A stretch of DNA of 64,000 bases from Agromyces flavus (GCF_900104685.1 NZ_LT629755.1:2108001-2172000), one strand, 5' to 3'. Counted from the first letter of the stretch, positions 54,637 to 63,364 are shown. Translations and numbers: made by a program. The notes: a model not told the origin generated them from the letters alone.

Positions 54637-54715
54637 GATGCCTCCTCTGCATCCGGGGTCCCTCGTGTCAATCTAACCCGGATGGCGCCCGGCACCGCCG
54701 TGACCCGCCCGATCG

Positions 54716-54734
54716 TGCTGCCGAGGGCAGCACT
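54716..54734. promoter_or_regulatory. 8-bp inverted repeat upstream of clpP1
   Basis: GTGCTGCC and GGCAGCAC are exact reverse complements around GAG, 53 bp before the clpP1 start. The position fits an activator site for a ClgR/PopR-type regulator, and such a gene lies just after clpP2. Assignment to that regulator is inferred. Confidence 0.55.
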
Positions 54735-54786
54735 GCCCTGAGCGGCATCCGCCCCACCAGGGGCCCGCGCGACGCAGTGTGGAGGC

Positions 54787-55410
54787 ATGAGCGAAGACGA
54801 GAGCCCACCCATCCAGCCCATCGACCACGAGCTCATCCGCCGACTGCACCACGAGCGCATCGTCGTGCTCGGCGACGAGCTCGACCAGGCGGGCGGCAAC
54901 CGCATCTGCGCGCAGCTCGTCTCCCTCGCGGCGGACGACTCGCGCCGCGACATCCGCCTCTGGATCAACTCGCCCGGCGGGTCGGTGCCGGCGATGCTCG
55001 CGATCATGGACGTGATGCGCGCCATCCCGAATGACGTGGCGACCATCGCGATCGGCATGGCCGCGAGTGCCGGGCAGTTCCTGCTCACGATGGGGACGCC
55101 GGGCAAGCGCGCCGCGCTGCCGCACGCGCGCATCCTGCTCCACCAGGGCTCCGCGGGCATCGGCGGAACGGCGGTCGACGTCGAGCTGCAGGCCGACGAC
55201 CTGCGGCACACGCGCGACACCGTGCTCGGGCTCATCGCCGAGCGCACCGGGCAGCCCGTCGAGCGGGTACGGCAGGACTCGCTGCGCGACCGCTGGTACA
55301 CCGCCGAGCAGTCGGTCGACTACGGTTTCATCGACCACGTCGCGCACCGGCTCGACGAGCTGTTCCCCGTCGAACCGCGCGCCGTCGCCGGGCTGGGGGT
55401 GCCGGCATGA
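54787..55410 (+). CDS. clpP: ATP-dependent Clp protease proteolytic subunit, active
   Basis: A 207-residue ClpP. The catalytic triad is complete: Ser94 in GMAASAGQF, His119 in ILLHQ and Asp164 in VRQDSLRD. The oligomer and oxyanion region NSPGGSV is present. GTGGAGG lies 6 nt before ATG 54787 (overlapping a possible GTG). Its TGA overlaps the ATG of the second clpP as ATGA at 55407-55410, so the two subunits are made in step, as in other actinobacterial clpP pairs. It would be the working subunit of the complex. Confidence 0.95.
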   Translation: MSEDESPPIQPIDHELIRRLHHERIVVLGDELDQAGGNRICAQLVSLAADDSRRDIRLWINSPGGSVPAMLAIMDVMRAIPNDVATIAIGMAASAGQFLLTMGTPGKRAALPHARILLHQGSAGIGGTAVDVELQADDLRHTRDTVLGLIAERTGQPVERVRQDSLRDRWYTAEQSVDYGFIDHVAHRLDELFPVEPRAVAGLGVPA

Positions 55411-56036
55411 GCTCGTACGCCATCCCCTACGTCGTCGAGAAGCGCGGCGGCGTCGAGCGGTCGCTCGACGTGTACAGCCGCCTCCTGTCGGAGCGCATCG
55501 TCTACCTCGGCACCGAGATCGACGACGGCGTCGCCAACGTGCTGATCGCGCAGTTCCTGCACCTCGCCGCAGACTCCAGCGACGCGCCGATCAGCCTGTA
55601 CGTCAACTCGCCCGGCGGCTCCCCGAGCGCGGCGCTGGCGGTGTACGACACCATGCGGCACATCAGGCCGGATGTCGCGACGACGTGCGTGGGCCGCGCG
55701 GGCGGGCCGGCTGCGGTGCTCCTGGCCGGCGGCGCGCGCGGTCAGCGCTCGATGCTGCCGCACAGCACCGTGACGCTGCACCAGCCGTCGACGCAGGGCC
55801 GCGGCACGGTGCCCGACCTGATCCTGCACGCCGACGAGGTGCTGCGCGTCCGTGCCGAGCTCGAGGCGGCGCTCGCGGCGGACACCGGGCGCTCGGCGGA
55901 GGCGATCCGCGTCGACACCGACCGCGACCTGATCCTGCCGGCGCAGGCGGCCGTCGAGTACGGGCTCGCCGATCACGTGCTGTCGGCGGCGGTGCCGGCC
56001 GCGGCCGGCATGCTCGCCGGCGCCGGACTTCGGTGA
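55407..56036 (+). CDS. ClpP paralogue lacking the catalytic serine
   Basis: A 209-residue ClpP homologue. It keeps NSPGGSPSAALAVYD, His125 in TLHQPS and Asp170 in VDTDRD, but the serine motif reads VGRAGGPAAVLL, with Gly100 where Ser is expected; the codons 55693-55701 are GGC GGG CCG. It should be unable to cleave peptides, like ClpR subunits of cyanobacteria and plastids. Coupled to the active clpP by an ATGA overlap, it probably assembles with it in a mixed ring and affects gating or partner binding. Confidence 0.9.
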   Translation: MSSYAIPYVVEKRGGVERSLDVYSRLLSERIVYLGTEIDDGVANVLIAQFLHLAADSSDAPISLYVNSPGGSPSAALAVYDTMRHIRPDVATTCVGRAGGPAAVLLAGGARGQRSMLPHSTVTLHQPSTQGRGTVPDLILHADEVLRVRAELEAALAADTGRSAEAIRVDTDRDLILPAQAAVEYGLADHVLSAAVPAAAGMLAGAGLR

Positions 56037-56038
56037 GG

Positions 56039-56084
56039 TGACGCGGACTGCGGTCTCCGCCGCCCCGGACCGCAGTTCGCGTCA
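56039..56084. terminator. Bidirectional hairpin between clpP2 and the ClgR-like gene
   Basis: Arms of 17 bp (56039-56055 and 56068-56084) pair with a single mismatch around a 12-nt loop. It starts 3 bp after the clpP2 stop and lies 32 bp before the convergent regulator stop. Confidence 0.75.
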
Positions 56085-56115
56085 TCTCGCGGCGCTCCGG
56101 CGAGGCCGCGCGCGG

Positions 56116-56532
56116 TCAGGCGGCGAGGAGGAAGGCGCCGGTGATGGAGCTGCCGGGCGGGGCGGTGCTCGGGGCGAGTTCTGTCGTGGACCGCATCGCG
56201 TCCGCGCCGCGGACGTGCGCCTCGCGCAGGTCGAGCGTGCGTCGTCCGTCGGTGCGCGCCGCGAGCCGCCCCGCAGCCCGGACCACCACGTCGACGAGCT
56301 CGAGCCCGAGCGCCTCGGCCACCGCGCCGAGCACTTCGGACGAGGCCTCCTTGCGACCGCGCTCGACCTCGGAGAGGTACTGCGGCGAGACGCCCGCGGT
56401 CGCGGCGACCTCGGTCAGGATGCGCTCCTGCTCGAGGCGCTCGCCGCGCAGCACCTCGCCGAGCACGTGACGCCACAGCGGTTTCGCGTTGCGCCGCGCC
56501 GGCTCGGGAGACGGGAACTCGACCAGGCCCAT
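56116..56532 (-). CDS. clgR: XRE-type regulator of the ClgR/PopR group
   Basis: A 138-residue helix-turn-helix protein. The HTH core at about residues 37-66 reads LTEVAATAGVSPQYLSEVER then GRKEASSEVL, the hallmark of ClgR/PopR activators of clp genes. The protein ends -GAFLLAA. In Streptomyces such regulators end in Ala residues needed for degradation by ClpP, which creates feedback. ATG 56532 lies 6 nt after TAGCCT (56539-56544), suggesting a leaderless mRNA. It is convergent with the clpP pair and likely controls it through the inverted repeat at 54716-54734. Confidence 0.85.
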   Translation of the reverse strand: MGLVEFPSPEPARRNAKPLWRHVLGEVLRGERLEQERILTEVAATAGVSPQYLSEVERGRKEASSEVLGAVAEALGLELVDVVVRAAGRLAARTDGRRTLDLREAHVRGADAMRSTTELAPSTAPPGSSITGAFLLAA

Positions 56533-56613
56533 GCCCCGAGGCTACGCAGCGGCGTCCGCGAGCGACAGGCCGATCCGCTCACAGCAGAACGGTCGGACGG
56601 GCGGCCGGGCGGG

Positions 56614-56916
56614 TCAGCGCGGCTCGTACGTGAGGCAGTCGGCGTCGACCGCGCCGGGGCCGACGCGCACCGACGCCGCGGTGCACTCGAGCGCGTCGTT
56701 GTGCACGCACTCGGACCGCTGGCATGCGCCGACGTGGCTGATCACCTTGTCGAGCCCGCCCTTGGTGCCGAGCGGGATGAACGTCGCGCACTCGGCGTCG
56801 CCGATCGACCCGGCGATCGTCACGGCGGCGGCGTGGCAGTGGGAGTGGTCGTTGTACGAGCACCCGGCCACCGAGCATTCGGCGACGGCGGGCAGTTCGT
56901 CGAGCGTCATGCTCAC
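56614..56916 (-). CDS. Tandem DUF1540 protein
   Basis: A 100-residue protein with two DUF1540 units, each with the C-x4-C-x-YN-x4-C pattern: CSVAGCSYNDHSHC then ECATFIP, and CQRSECVHNDALEC then DCLTYEP. The eight Cys probably hold metal ions. GTG 56916 is chosen since GGAGG lies 5 nt before it; ATG 56910 is the other option with spacing of 11. The family is common in clostridia and actinobacteria and has no proven role. Confidence 0.87.
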   Translation of the reverse strand: MSMTLDELPAVAECSVAGCSYNDHSHCHAAAVTIAGSIGDAECATFIPLGTKGGLDKVISHVGACQRSECVHNDALECTAASVRVGPGAVDADCLTYEPR

Positions 56917-57022
56917 GGTGACCTCCAGAGGCGGTGTCGGACCGGCAGGTGCGGGCGATGCTACTCCCGCGCGGTCGCCGCGGCCAGACCCGATCGGCGC
57001 GTCGCTCGTGATCCGTCGGGCC

Positions 57023-57787
57023 TCAGAGCAGCCACGGATCGATGCCGAGGTCGTCGCCGCGCGGCGGGTCCGCGATCGCGGGTGGCGGCGCCATCCGTCG
57101 TCGAGCGGATGCCGCGGCGCGCCCGCGCGCGCGACCGAGCACGCCGGGCGACCCGGCGCCGAGCCGCACGAGCTCCCGCCGTCCGGGACCGGTCGGGATG
57201 TCGCGCGGCAGGGCCGCCACGGCGACGATCCAGCGCGGCATCCCGAGCAGGTCGAGCACGCGCGCGAGTCGTTCGGACTCGAACACGCTGTCGGAGTCGA
57301 GCTCCTCCTCGAGGACCTCGGCGAGCTCATCGGCGGCATCGGGTCGGCCGGCCGCGGCGGCGAACGCGCCAGCATGCTCGGCACCGTGCGGTTCGCTCAG
57401 CACCTCGTCGTCGGCGCCGGGTTCCCTCGACGGGTCGCTCGAGTAGCGGCCCAGTTCGTCGTGCCCGGTCCATGCGGCGATCACCAGCTGGCGGTCCTGC
57501 CTGACTCGCAGCGCGAATCCGGTGAGTTCGAATCGCTCGGCGAGCGCCGCGGCGACCTCGAGCACGCCGCGCCGTCCCGCGGCGGCGACACCCGCTCCCG
57601 GCTCCGCGATCGCGGTGATCCATCCGCCGTCGGGTTCGGCGACCCATCCGGTGAAGCGGAGACCGCGCAGCGCGGCGACGACGACGTCGCGCGTCAGCCC
57701 GCCGTTCGTGCGCAGAAGCGCCGCGCCGTACGTCTCGCCCGCCGCGCCGTCGGGCTCGTGGGACGTGCCGGGCAGCGGAAGGGCCAT
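57023..57787 (-). CDS. Conserved hypothetical protein, 254 residues
   Basis: A soluble protein with a mixed alpha/beta N-terminal half (ALLRTNGGLTRDVVVAAL, FALRVRQDRQLVIAAWTG), an acidic middle (residues about 130-175) and a basic Ala/Arg-rich stretch near 220. It ends GIDPWLL. No signal, membrane helix or recognised motif. ATG 57787 is used. It lies between the DUF1540 gene and a sugar ABC cluster, without evident link to either. Confidence 0.7.
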   Translation of the reverse strand: MALPLPGTSHEPDGAAGETYGAALLRTNGGLTRDVVVAALRGLRFTGWVAEPDGGWITAIAEPGAGVAAAGRRGVLEVAAALAERFELTGFALRVRQDRQLVIAAWTGHDELGRYSSDPSREPGADDEVLSEPHGAEHAGAFAAAAGRPDAADELAEVLEEELDSDSVFESERLARVLDLLGMPRWIVAVAALPRDIPTGPGRRELVRLGAGSPGVLGRARGRAAASARRRMAPPPAIADPPRGDDLGIDPWLL

Positions 57788-57886
57788 GGCCCCATCATCC
57801 CGCACCCGCAGGAGCACGTACGCCCGAGCCGTGGGTGTCGACTCGCACGTCGACAGCCCACGGCCCGGGCGGTTGCTCCAGTCGCG

Positions 57887-59221
57887 CTATCCGGCGACCG
57901 GGATGGACTGGGCCTCGAGCGCGTCGACGGTCGACTGCTGGCCCTTCTCGAGCGCCTCCATGAGTGTGCCGCTGCCGGACGCGGCGGCCTTGAAGCCGTC
58001 CGACACGTCGGCGTAGGTCTGCGTCATGGTCGGACCCCAGGTGAAGTCGGGGTCGACCTGCGCCGACGCCTCGGCGAACACGTCGTAGATCGCCTGGCCG
58101 CCGTAGAACTCGACGCCCTCGGTGAGCGTGGGCAGGTCGAGGCCCGCCTCGGTGGCCGGATAGATCGCGGCCTGCTCGTTGAGGATGGTGAGCGCCTCGT
58201 CGGAGGTGTTCAGCCACAGGGCGAACTTGGCCGCCTCGTAGAGGTGGTCGGTGCCCTTGAAGACCGCGATCGACGAACCGCCCCAGTTGCCGGCCGCGGC
58301 GCCGCCGGCCTCCCACTGCGGTGCGAGTGCGACCGACCACTTGCCGGCGGTGTCGGGAGCACCCGACGCGATCGAGTTGGCGCCCCACACGGCCGAGTTC
58401 CACGTCCAGACCTCGCCCGAGTTGTAGGCGTTGTTCCACTCGTCGGTCCACGCGGGGTAGGTCGAGACGAGGTCGTTCTCGATGAGGTCCTGCCAGTACT
58501 CGGCGACCTTCGTCGATTCGTCGCTCGTGAGCTCGACGGTCCACTCGTCGCCGTCGTTGGCGAACCATTGTCCGCCCGCCTGCCACACGAAGCCGGCGAA
58601 CTGGTTGATGTCGGTCTGCGAGAAGTTCGTGATGTACCCGCCGGCCTCGCGCACCTTCACGGCCGCCTCGCGGTACTCCTCCCACGTCGTGGGCACGGCG
58701 ATGCCGTTCTGCTCGAACAGGTCGCTGCGGTAGAACAGCGCCATCGGGCCCTGGTCCTGCGGGATGCCGTACACCTCGTCCTCGCTGCCGAGGGAGACCT
58801 GGCCCCAGGTCCAGTCGAGGAACTGGTCCTCGGCGGCGACGACGTCCTCGCACGCGGCGAGGTTCTCGAGACCGTCCTGCACGCGGAAGTTCGGCAGGGC
58901 GTCGTACTCGATCTGGCCGAGGTCGGGCGCGTTGCCGGCCTCGAGCTGGTTGAAGAAGTTCTGGTAGGTGCCGGAGTTGCCGTTGGGGCCCGTCTGCACC
59001 TCGACCTGGATGTCGGGGTTCGCCTCGTTCCAGACGGCGACGGCGTCCTCGATCCCGGGGATCCAGCTCGTGAACGTGAGCGTGACGTCCTCGCCGGCCG
59101 GCTCGCAGGATGCGGCGGCGTCGCCGCCGCCGGAACCGGAGTCTCCCGCGGCGCAGCCGGTGAGCGCGAGCGCGGCGGAGGTGAGCAGGGCTGCGGTGAC
59201 CGCTCGTTTCGTGTGACGCAT
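57887..59221 (-). CDS. ABC transporter sugar-binding lipoprotein (GH42 cluster)
   Basis: A 444-residue family 1 solute-binding lipoprotein. The signal peptide ends with lipobox LTGC (Cys23). Typical features include APDLGQIEYDAL, YGIPQDQGPMALFYRSDLF and WGGSSIAVFKGT. GAGG lies 7 nt before ATG 59221. It is the last gene of the operon GH42 - permease - permease - binding protein, an order opposite to the other two sugar clusters in the window. The ligand is probably a galactoside such as a beta-galacto-oligosaccharide, inferred from GH42. Confidence 0.92.
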   Translation of the reverse strand: MRHTKRAVTAALLTSAALALTGCAAGDSGSGGGDAAASCEPAGEDVTLTFTSWIPGIEDAVAVWNEANPDIQVEVQTGPNGNSGTYQNFFNQLEAGNAPDLGQIEYDALPNFRVQDGLENLAACEDVVAAEDQFLDWTWGQVSLGSEDEVYGIPQDQGPMALFYRSDLFEQNGIAVPTTWEEYREAAVKVREAGGYITNFSQTDINQFAGFVWQAGGQWFANDGDEWTVELTSDESTKVAEYWQDLIENDLVSTYPAWTDEWNNAYNSGEVWTWNSAVWGANSIASGAPDTAGKWSVALAPQWEAGGAAAGNWGGSSIAVFKGTDHLYEAAKFALWLNTSDEALTILNEQAAIYPATEAGLDLPTLTEGVEFYGGQAIYDVFAEASAQVDPDFTWGPTMTQTYADVSDGFKAAASGSGTLMEALEKGQQSTVDALEAQSIPVAG

Positions 59222-59274
59222 GGGGTTTCCTCTTCTCGGTGGGGTGGTCGCCCGGATGTCTCCGGGTGGAGTGC

Positions 59275-60210
59275 CTACTTCAGGGCGCCGGTGCCGAGGC
59301 CCGTGCGCCAGTAACGCTGAAGCAGCAGGAACGTGATGATCAACGGGATGATCGAGAGCATCGAGCCGACGAGCACGTACGTGCGCAGCTCGGGGAACTG
59401 GTTGATGGTCGAGTTCCAGGCGTAGAGGCCGTAGGTCACGGGGAACAGCTCCTCGCTCCGCAGCATGATGAGCGGCAGGAAGAAGTTGTTCCAGATGGTC
59501 ACGAACTGGAACAGGAAGACCGTGACGAGCGCGGGGAACATGAGCCGGATCGAGACCGTGAAGAACGTGCGCAGCTCGCCCGCGCCATCCAGCCGACTTG
59601 CCTCGAGCAGCTCGTCGGGCACGGACGCCTCGGCGAAGACGCGCGCGAGGTACACGCCGAACGGGCTCACGACGCTCGGGAGGAACACGGCCCAGAAGGT
59701 GTCGGTGAGCTGCACGCGGCTGAACAGGAGGAACAGCGGCAGCGCGAGCGCGGTGGCCGGGACCAGCACGCCGCCGAGCACGACGTTGAAGATCGTCTCG
59801 CGGCCGGGGAACCGGTACTTCGCGAGCGCGTATCCGCACATGGCGGCGAGGATCGTCGCGACGACCGCGCCGAGGCCGGCGTAGAGCAGGCTGTTCAGGA
59901 TCCACCTGAGATAGACGCCGTCGCGGTAGGTCAACAGCGCGCCGATGTTCTCGAAGAGGTTGAAGTCGGCGAACCAGAGCGGGTTGGTGCTGAACAGGTC
60001 GCCGCGGCTCTTGGTCGAGGCCACGACGAGCCACCAGATCGGCACGAGGAAGTACAACGTGAAGACGGCCATGACCAGCATGGCACCCGTGCGCGACAGC
60101 AGGCTCTCGCGTGGGCCGCGGCTGGTGGAGGCACCGCCGGTGCGAGCGAGGCCACGAGGGTTGACGGCGGGCGACGCGGTCGTCGCGTCCGGTCCGATCG
60201 CGGTGCTCAT
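59275..60210 (-). CDS. Carbohydrate ABC transporter permease, MalG type
   Basis: A 311-residue membrane subunit with six helices. The EAA loop reads ELLEASRLDGAGELRTFF. The N-terminal 40 residues are polar and basic. ATG 60210 overlaps the stop of the upstream permease by 4 bp (ATGA). It precedes the binding-protein gene by 53 bp. Confidence 0.93.
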   Translation of the reverse strand: MSTAIGPDATTASPAVNPRGLARTGGASTSRGPRESLLSRTGAMLVMAVFTLYFLVPIWWLVVASTKSRGDLFSTNPLWFADFNLFENIGALLTYRDGVYLRWILNSLLYAGLGAVVATILAAMCGYALAKYRFPGRETIFNVVLGGVLVPATALALPLFLLFSRVQLTDTFWAVFLPSVVSPFGVYLARVFAEASVPDELLEASRLDGAGELRTFFTVSIRLMFPALVTVFLFQFVTIWNNFFLPLIMLRSEELFPVTYGLYAWNSTINQFPELRTYVLVGSMLSIIPLIITFLLLQRYWRTGLGTGALK

Positions 60211-61157
60211 TCGCCCGCTCCCTTCCGTCGGGTGAGTCGCAGGAACGTGAACGAGAGGATGAACGTGGCCAGCGCGAGCACGACCGAGAATGCGGCCGCG
60301 AGCGACACGTTCGGGATCGAGCTGGTCGCGTAGATCGTCATGTTCGGCGTGTAGGTGCTGGTGACCGCCGAGCTGAACGAACGGAACGTCTGCGGCTCGG
60401 CCAGCAGCTGGAGCGTGCCGATGATCGAGAGGACCGCGGTGAGCACGAGCGCGGGTCGCACGAGCGGGATCTTGATCGACCACGCGATGCGCGCCTGGCC
60501 CGCGCCGTCGATGCGGGCCGCCTCGTAGATCTCCTGCGGGATCGCGAGGAGGGTCGAGTAGATGATCAGCATGTTGTAGCCGACGAACACCCACGTCACG
60601 ACGTTCGCGATCGCCCACAGCACGAAGTCGGCCGAGAGCAGGTTCACCTGGCTCGTGAGCGCCTCGAACGGCGACAGGTTCGGCGAGTACAGGAAGCCCC
60701 ACATGATCGCCGCGATCACGCCCGGCACGGCGTAGGGCGCGAAGAATGCCAGGCGGAAGAACTTCTTGCCCCGGATGAGCGGCGAGTCGAGCAGGAGCGC
60801 GAAGAGCAGCGCGAGTCCGAGCATCACGGGCACCTGCACGATGCCGAAGATGAGCACGCGCACGACCGAGGTCCAGAAGGCCTCGTTCTGGAACACCAGT
60901 GCGTACTGCTGCAGTCCGCCGAACACCTCGGTCGCCGCGCCGTAGGTGCCCTCGCGCTCGACGACGAGCAGGGACTGCCAGACGGCCACGGCGATGGGCA
61001 CGAGGTAGAAGGCGATGAACATCACGGCGAACGGCGCGACGAAGGCGACGATGGCCCACGGGTGCTGCACGCGACGCCGGCGAGGCGAGCCCCGCCGCCC
61101 CTTCTCCTCCAGCACGGCCGATCGTGCGGCGGTCGGGGTGGTGGCCGAAGCGGTCAT
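60207..61157 (-). CDS. Carbohydrate ABC transporter permease, MalF type
   Basis: A 316-residue membrane subunit. Membrane helices begin near residue 35; the EAA loop reads EIYEAARIDGAGQARIAW. ATG 61157 overlaps the GH42 stop by 4 bp (ATGA 61154-61157), so enzyme and transporter are translationally linked. Together with the MalG-type partner it forms the channel of the galactoside importer. Confidence 0.93.
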   Translation of the reverse strand: MTASATTPTAARSAVLEEKGRRGSPRRRRVQHPWAIVAFVAPFAVMFIAFYLVPIAVAVWQSLLVVEREGTYGAATEVFGGLQQYALVFQNEAFWTSVVRVLIFGIVQVPVMLGLALLFALLLDSPLIRGKKFFRLAFFAPYAVPGVIAAIMWGFLYSPNLSPFEALTSQVNLLSADFVLWAIANVVTWVFVGYNMLIIYSTLLAIPQEIYEAARIDGAGQARIAWSIKIPLVRPALVLTAVLSIIGTLQLLAEPQTFRSFSSAVTSTYTPNMTIYATSSIPNVSLAAAFSVVLALATFILSFTFLRLTRRKGAGE

Positions 61158-63244
61158 GCCGCGCCATCCTCTCTGATCACCCGGACCGCGCCGGCGGGCA
61201 CCTCGAGGCGCCCGTCGACGGCCGATCCGGTCACGAGTTCGGTGCCCCGCCCGTCGACCTCGACGGCGGTGGAACCGTGGTTCACGATGAAGCGCCACGT
61301 GCGCTCGCCGTCGGTGCGGCGCGTGACCTCGACGTCCGCCGACGCTCCGGGCTCCGGGACGACGCCGGCGCGCTCGACGGCACGGCCGACGAGGTCGAGC
61401 AGGTCGTCGCGCTCGAGCAGCGTGCCGACGTACCACGCGTCTCCGGCGCCGTCGGCGCCGTCACGTCGCGTCACGGCGGGGCGGCCGGCGGCGGGGCCGT
61501 CGGCGAACCGGTCGAGCGCCGCGGCATCGGTCACCGCGAGCCGTTCGGCCCAGAGGGACGCGGCGGAACCCGACTCGAGCGTGATCGGCGTGCCGGGCAG
61601 GACGGGCGCGAACTCCTCGACCCGGATGCCGAGCAGGTCGCGCCACGCACCCGGGTATCCCCCCGGCCGCACGCGGTCGTGCTCGTCGACGACGCCGCTG
61701 TAGAACGTGACGAGGGCGTGGGTGCCGGATGCCACGGCGTCATCGAGCGCGGCGGCGTCGTCGTCCCCGACGAGGTACAGGCCGGGCACGACCGCGAGCC
61801 GGTATCCCGTGAGGTCGGCGCCGGGTCGCACCACGTCGACCGTCACGCCGAGGTCGTGGAGTGCGCCGTACAGCGCGTGGACCTGGTCGAGGTACTCGAT
61901 CGCGTGCGTGGGGCGGGCCTCGGCGTCGGACGCCCACCACGATTCCCACGAGAACAGCAGGGCGACGTCGGCCTGCACCCGGCTGCCGGCGACTTCGCCG
62001 AGCGAGCCGACGATGCGGCCCAGCTCGAGGGCCTCGCGCCAGAGATCCGTGTCGGTGCCGGCGTGCGGGACGAGCGCGGAATGGAACTTCTCGGAACCCT
62101 GCAGCGACGCCCGCCATTGGAAGAAGCACACGCCGTCGGCCCCCTTGGCGACGTGGGTGAGCGAATTGCGCAGCAGTTCACCCGGCTCCTTCGCCAGGTT
62201 GACGGGCTGCCAGTTGACCGAGCCGGTCGAGTGCTCCATGAGCAGCCACGGCGCGCCGCCCGCGAGGCCGCGCGTCAGGTCGGCCGCGAACGCGAGTTCG
62301 GTGCGCGGCTCGCCCAGGCGGTGGTCGAGGTAGTGGTCGTTGGCGACGACGTCCATCTCGGCCGCCCACGACCAGTAGTCGAGGTCGCGGATGTGCGCTG
62401 TGACCATGAAGTTCGTCGTGATCGGAAGCGTGCTGTGCCGACGGATCACCTCGGCCTCCGCGCGGTAGTACGCGAGCAGTTCGTCCGAGGAGAACCGGTG
62501 GAAGTCCAGGACCTGACCGGGGTTGCGGCTCGAGACCGTGAGCCGCGGAGTGAGGATCTCGTCCCAGTCGGTGTAGCGCTGGCTCCAGAAGCTGGTCCCC
62601 CACGCGCGGTTGAGTTCCTCGATGGTGGCGTGGCGCTCGCGCAGCCAACGGCGGAACGCCCGGGTGCTCTCGTCGCAGTGGCAGAGGGCGTTGTGGCAGC
62701 CGAGCTCGTTCGAGACGTGCCACAGCTCGACGGCGGGGTGCCTCGCGTACCGCTCGGCGACGGCCTCGACGAGCGCGAGCGCATACCGACGGAACACCGG
62801 GGAGCTCGGGCACCACGCCTGCCGGCCGCCGGGATAGCGACTCGTGCCGTCCTCCATGACGGGGAGGATCTCGGGATGGCGCGCGGTCAGCCACGGAGGC
62901 GGCGACGAGGTCGCGGTGCCGAGGTTGACGCGGATGCCGGCGCCGTGGAGGAGCTCGATGACCTCGTCGAGTGCTGAGAAGTCGAACTCGCCGTCGGGGC
63001 CCTGGAGCTGGGCCCACCCGAAGATGTTGACCGCGACGAGGTCGACCCCCGCCTCGCGCATGAGCGCGACGTCCTCCCGCCAGACGGCGGGGTCCCACTG
63101 CTCGGGGTTGTAGTCGCATCCGAACGCGATCCCCTGGTGCTGGAACTGAGGGCGTCCGGCGGCGGGCGCAGGTTCGGCCTGCTGCGGCGGGATCGGCGCC
63201 AGCGTCGTCGCGGGGTGGTCCACGGTGCTCCCGGTGATCGTCAT
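61154..63244 (-). CDS. GH42 beta-galactosidase
   Basis: A 696-residue GH42 enzyme. The acid/base Glu lies in WHVSNELGCH and the nucleophile Glu in LLMEHSTGSVNWQ. Cys residues around NALCHCDES fit the zinc site seen in some GH42 enzymes. A trimerisation domain and a C-terminal beta domain follow. No signal peptide, so it acts on imported galactosides. ATG 63244 was chosen over an upstream start because the longer reading lies across an operator; the ribosome-binding site is weak. It is first in the operon and divergent from a lacI gene. Confidence 0.92.
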   Translation of the reverse strand: MTITGSTVDHPATTLAPIPPQQAEPAPAAGRPQFQHQGIAFGCDYNPEQWDPAVWREDVALMREAGVDLVAVNIFGWAQLQGPDGEFDFSALDEVIELLHGAGIRVNLGTATSSPPPWLTARHPEILPVMEDGTSRYPGGRQAWCPSSPVFRRYALALVEAVAERYARHPAVELWHVSNELGCHNALCHCDESTRAFRRWLRERHATIEELNRAWGTSFWSQRYTDWDEILTPRLTVSSRNPGQVLDFHRFSSDELLAYYRAEAEVIRRHSTLPITTNFMVTAHIRDLDYWSWAAEMDVVANDHYLDHRLGEPRTELAFAADLTRGLAGGAPWLLMEHSTGSVNWQPVNLAKEPGELLRNSLTHVAKGADGVCFFQWRASLQGSEKFHSALVPHAGTDTDLWREALELGRIVGSLGEVAGSRVQADVALLFSWESWWASDAEARPTHAIEYLDQVHALYGALHDLGVTVDVVRPGADLTGYRLAVVPGLYLVGDDDAAALDDAVASGTHALVTFYSGVVDEHDRVRPGGYPGAWRDLLGIRVEEFAPVLPGTPITLESGSAASLWAERLAVTDAAALDRFADGPAAGRPAVTRRDGADGAGDAWYVGTLLERDDLLDLVGRAVERAGVVPEPGASADVEVTRRTDGERTWRFIVNHGSTAVEVDGRGTELVTGSAVDGRLEVPAGAVRVIREDGAA

Positions 63245-63250
63245 TGATTC

Positions 63251-63310
63251 TGTGAACGTGCACAGATTTCGCCGAGCGGATGTTGCGGGCAATTTCTGTG
63301 AACGTACACA
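63251..63310. promoter_or_regulatory. Pair of LacI/GalR-type operators, GH42-lacI region
   Basis: TGTGAACGTGCACA (63251-63264) and TGTGAACGTACACA (63297-63310) differ in one base and each is nearly palindromic about a central ACGT. Their centres are 46 bp apart. The first lies 7 bp before the GH42 start. Confidence 0.78.
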
Positions 63311-63364
63311 GACTGCCATCGCGAATCGACCGTGTCAACACCGGACCGCAGTACAGTGAGTCGC

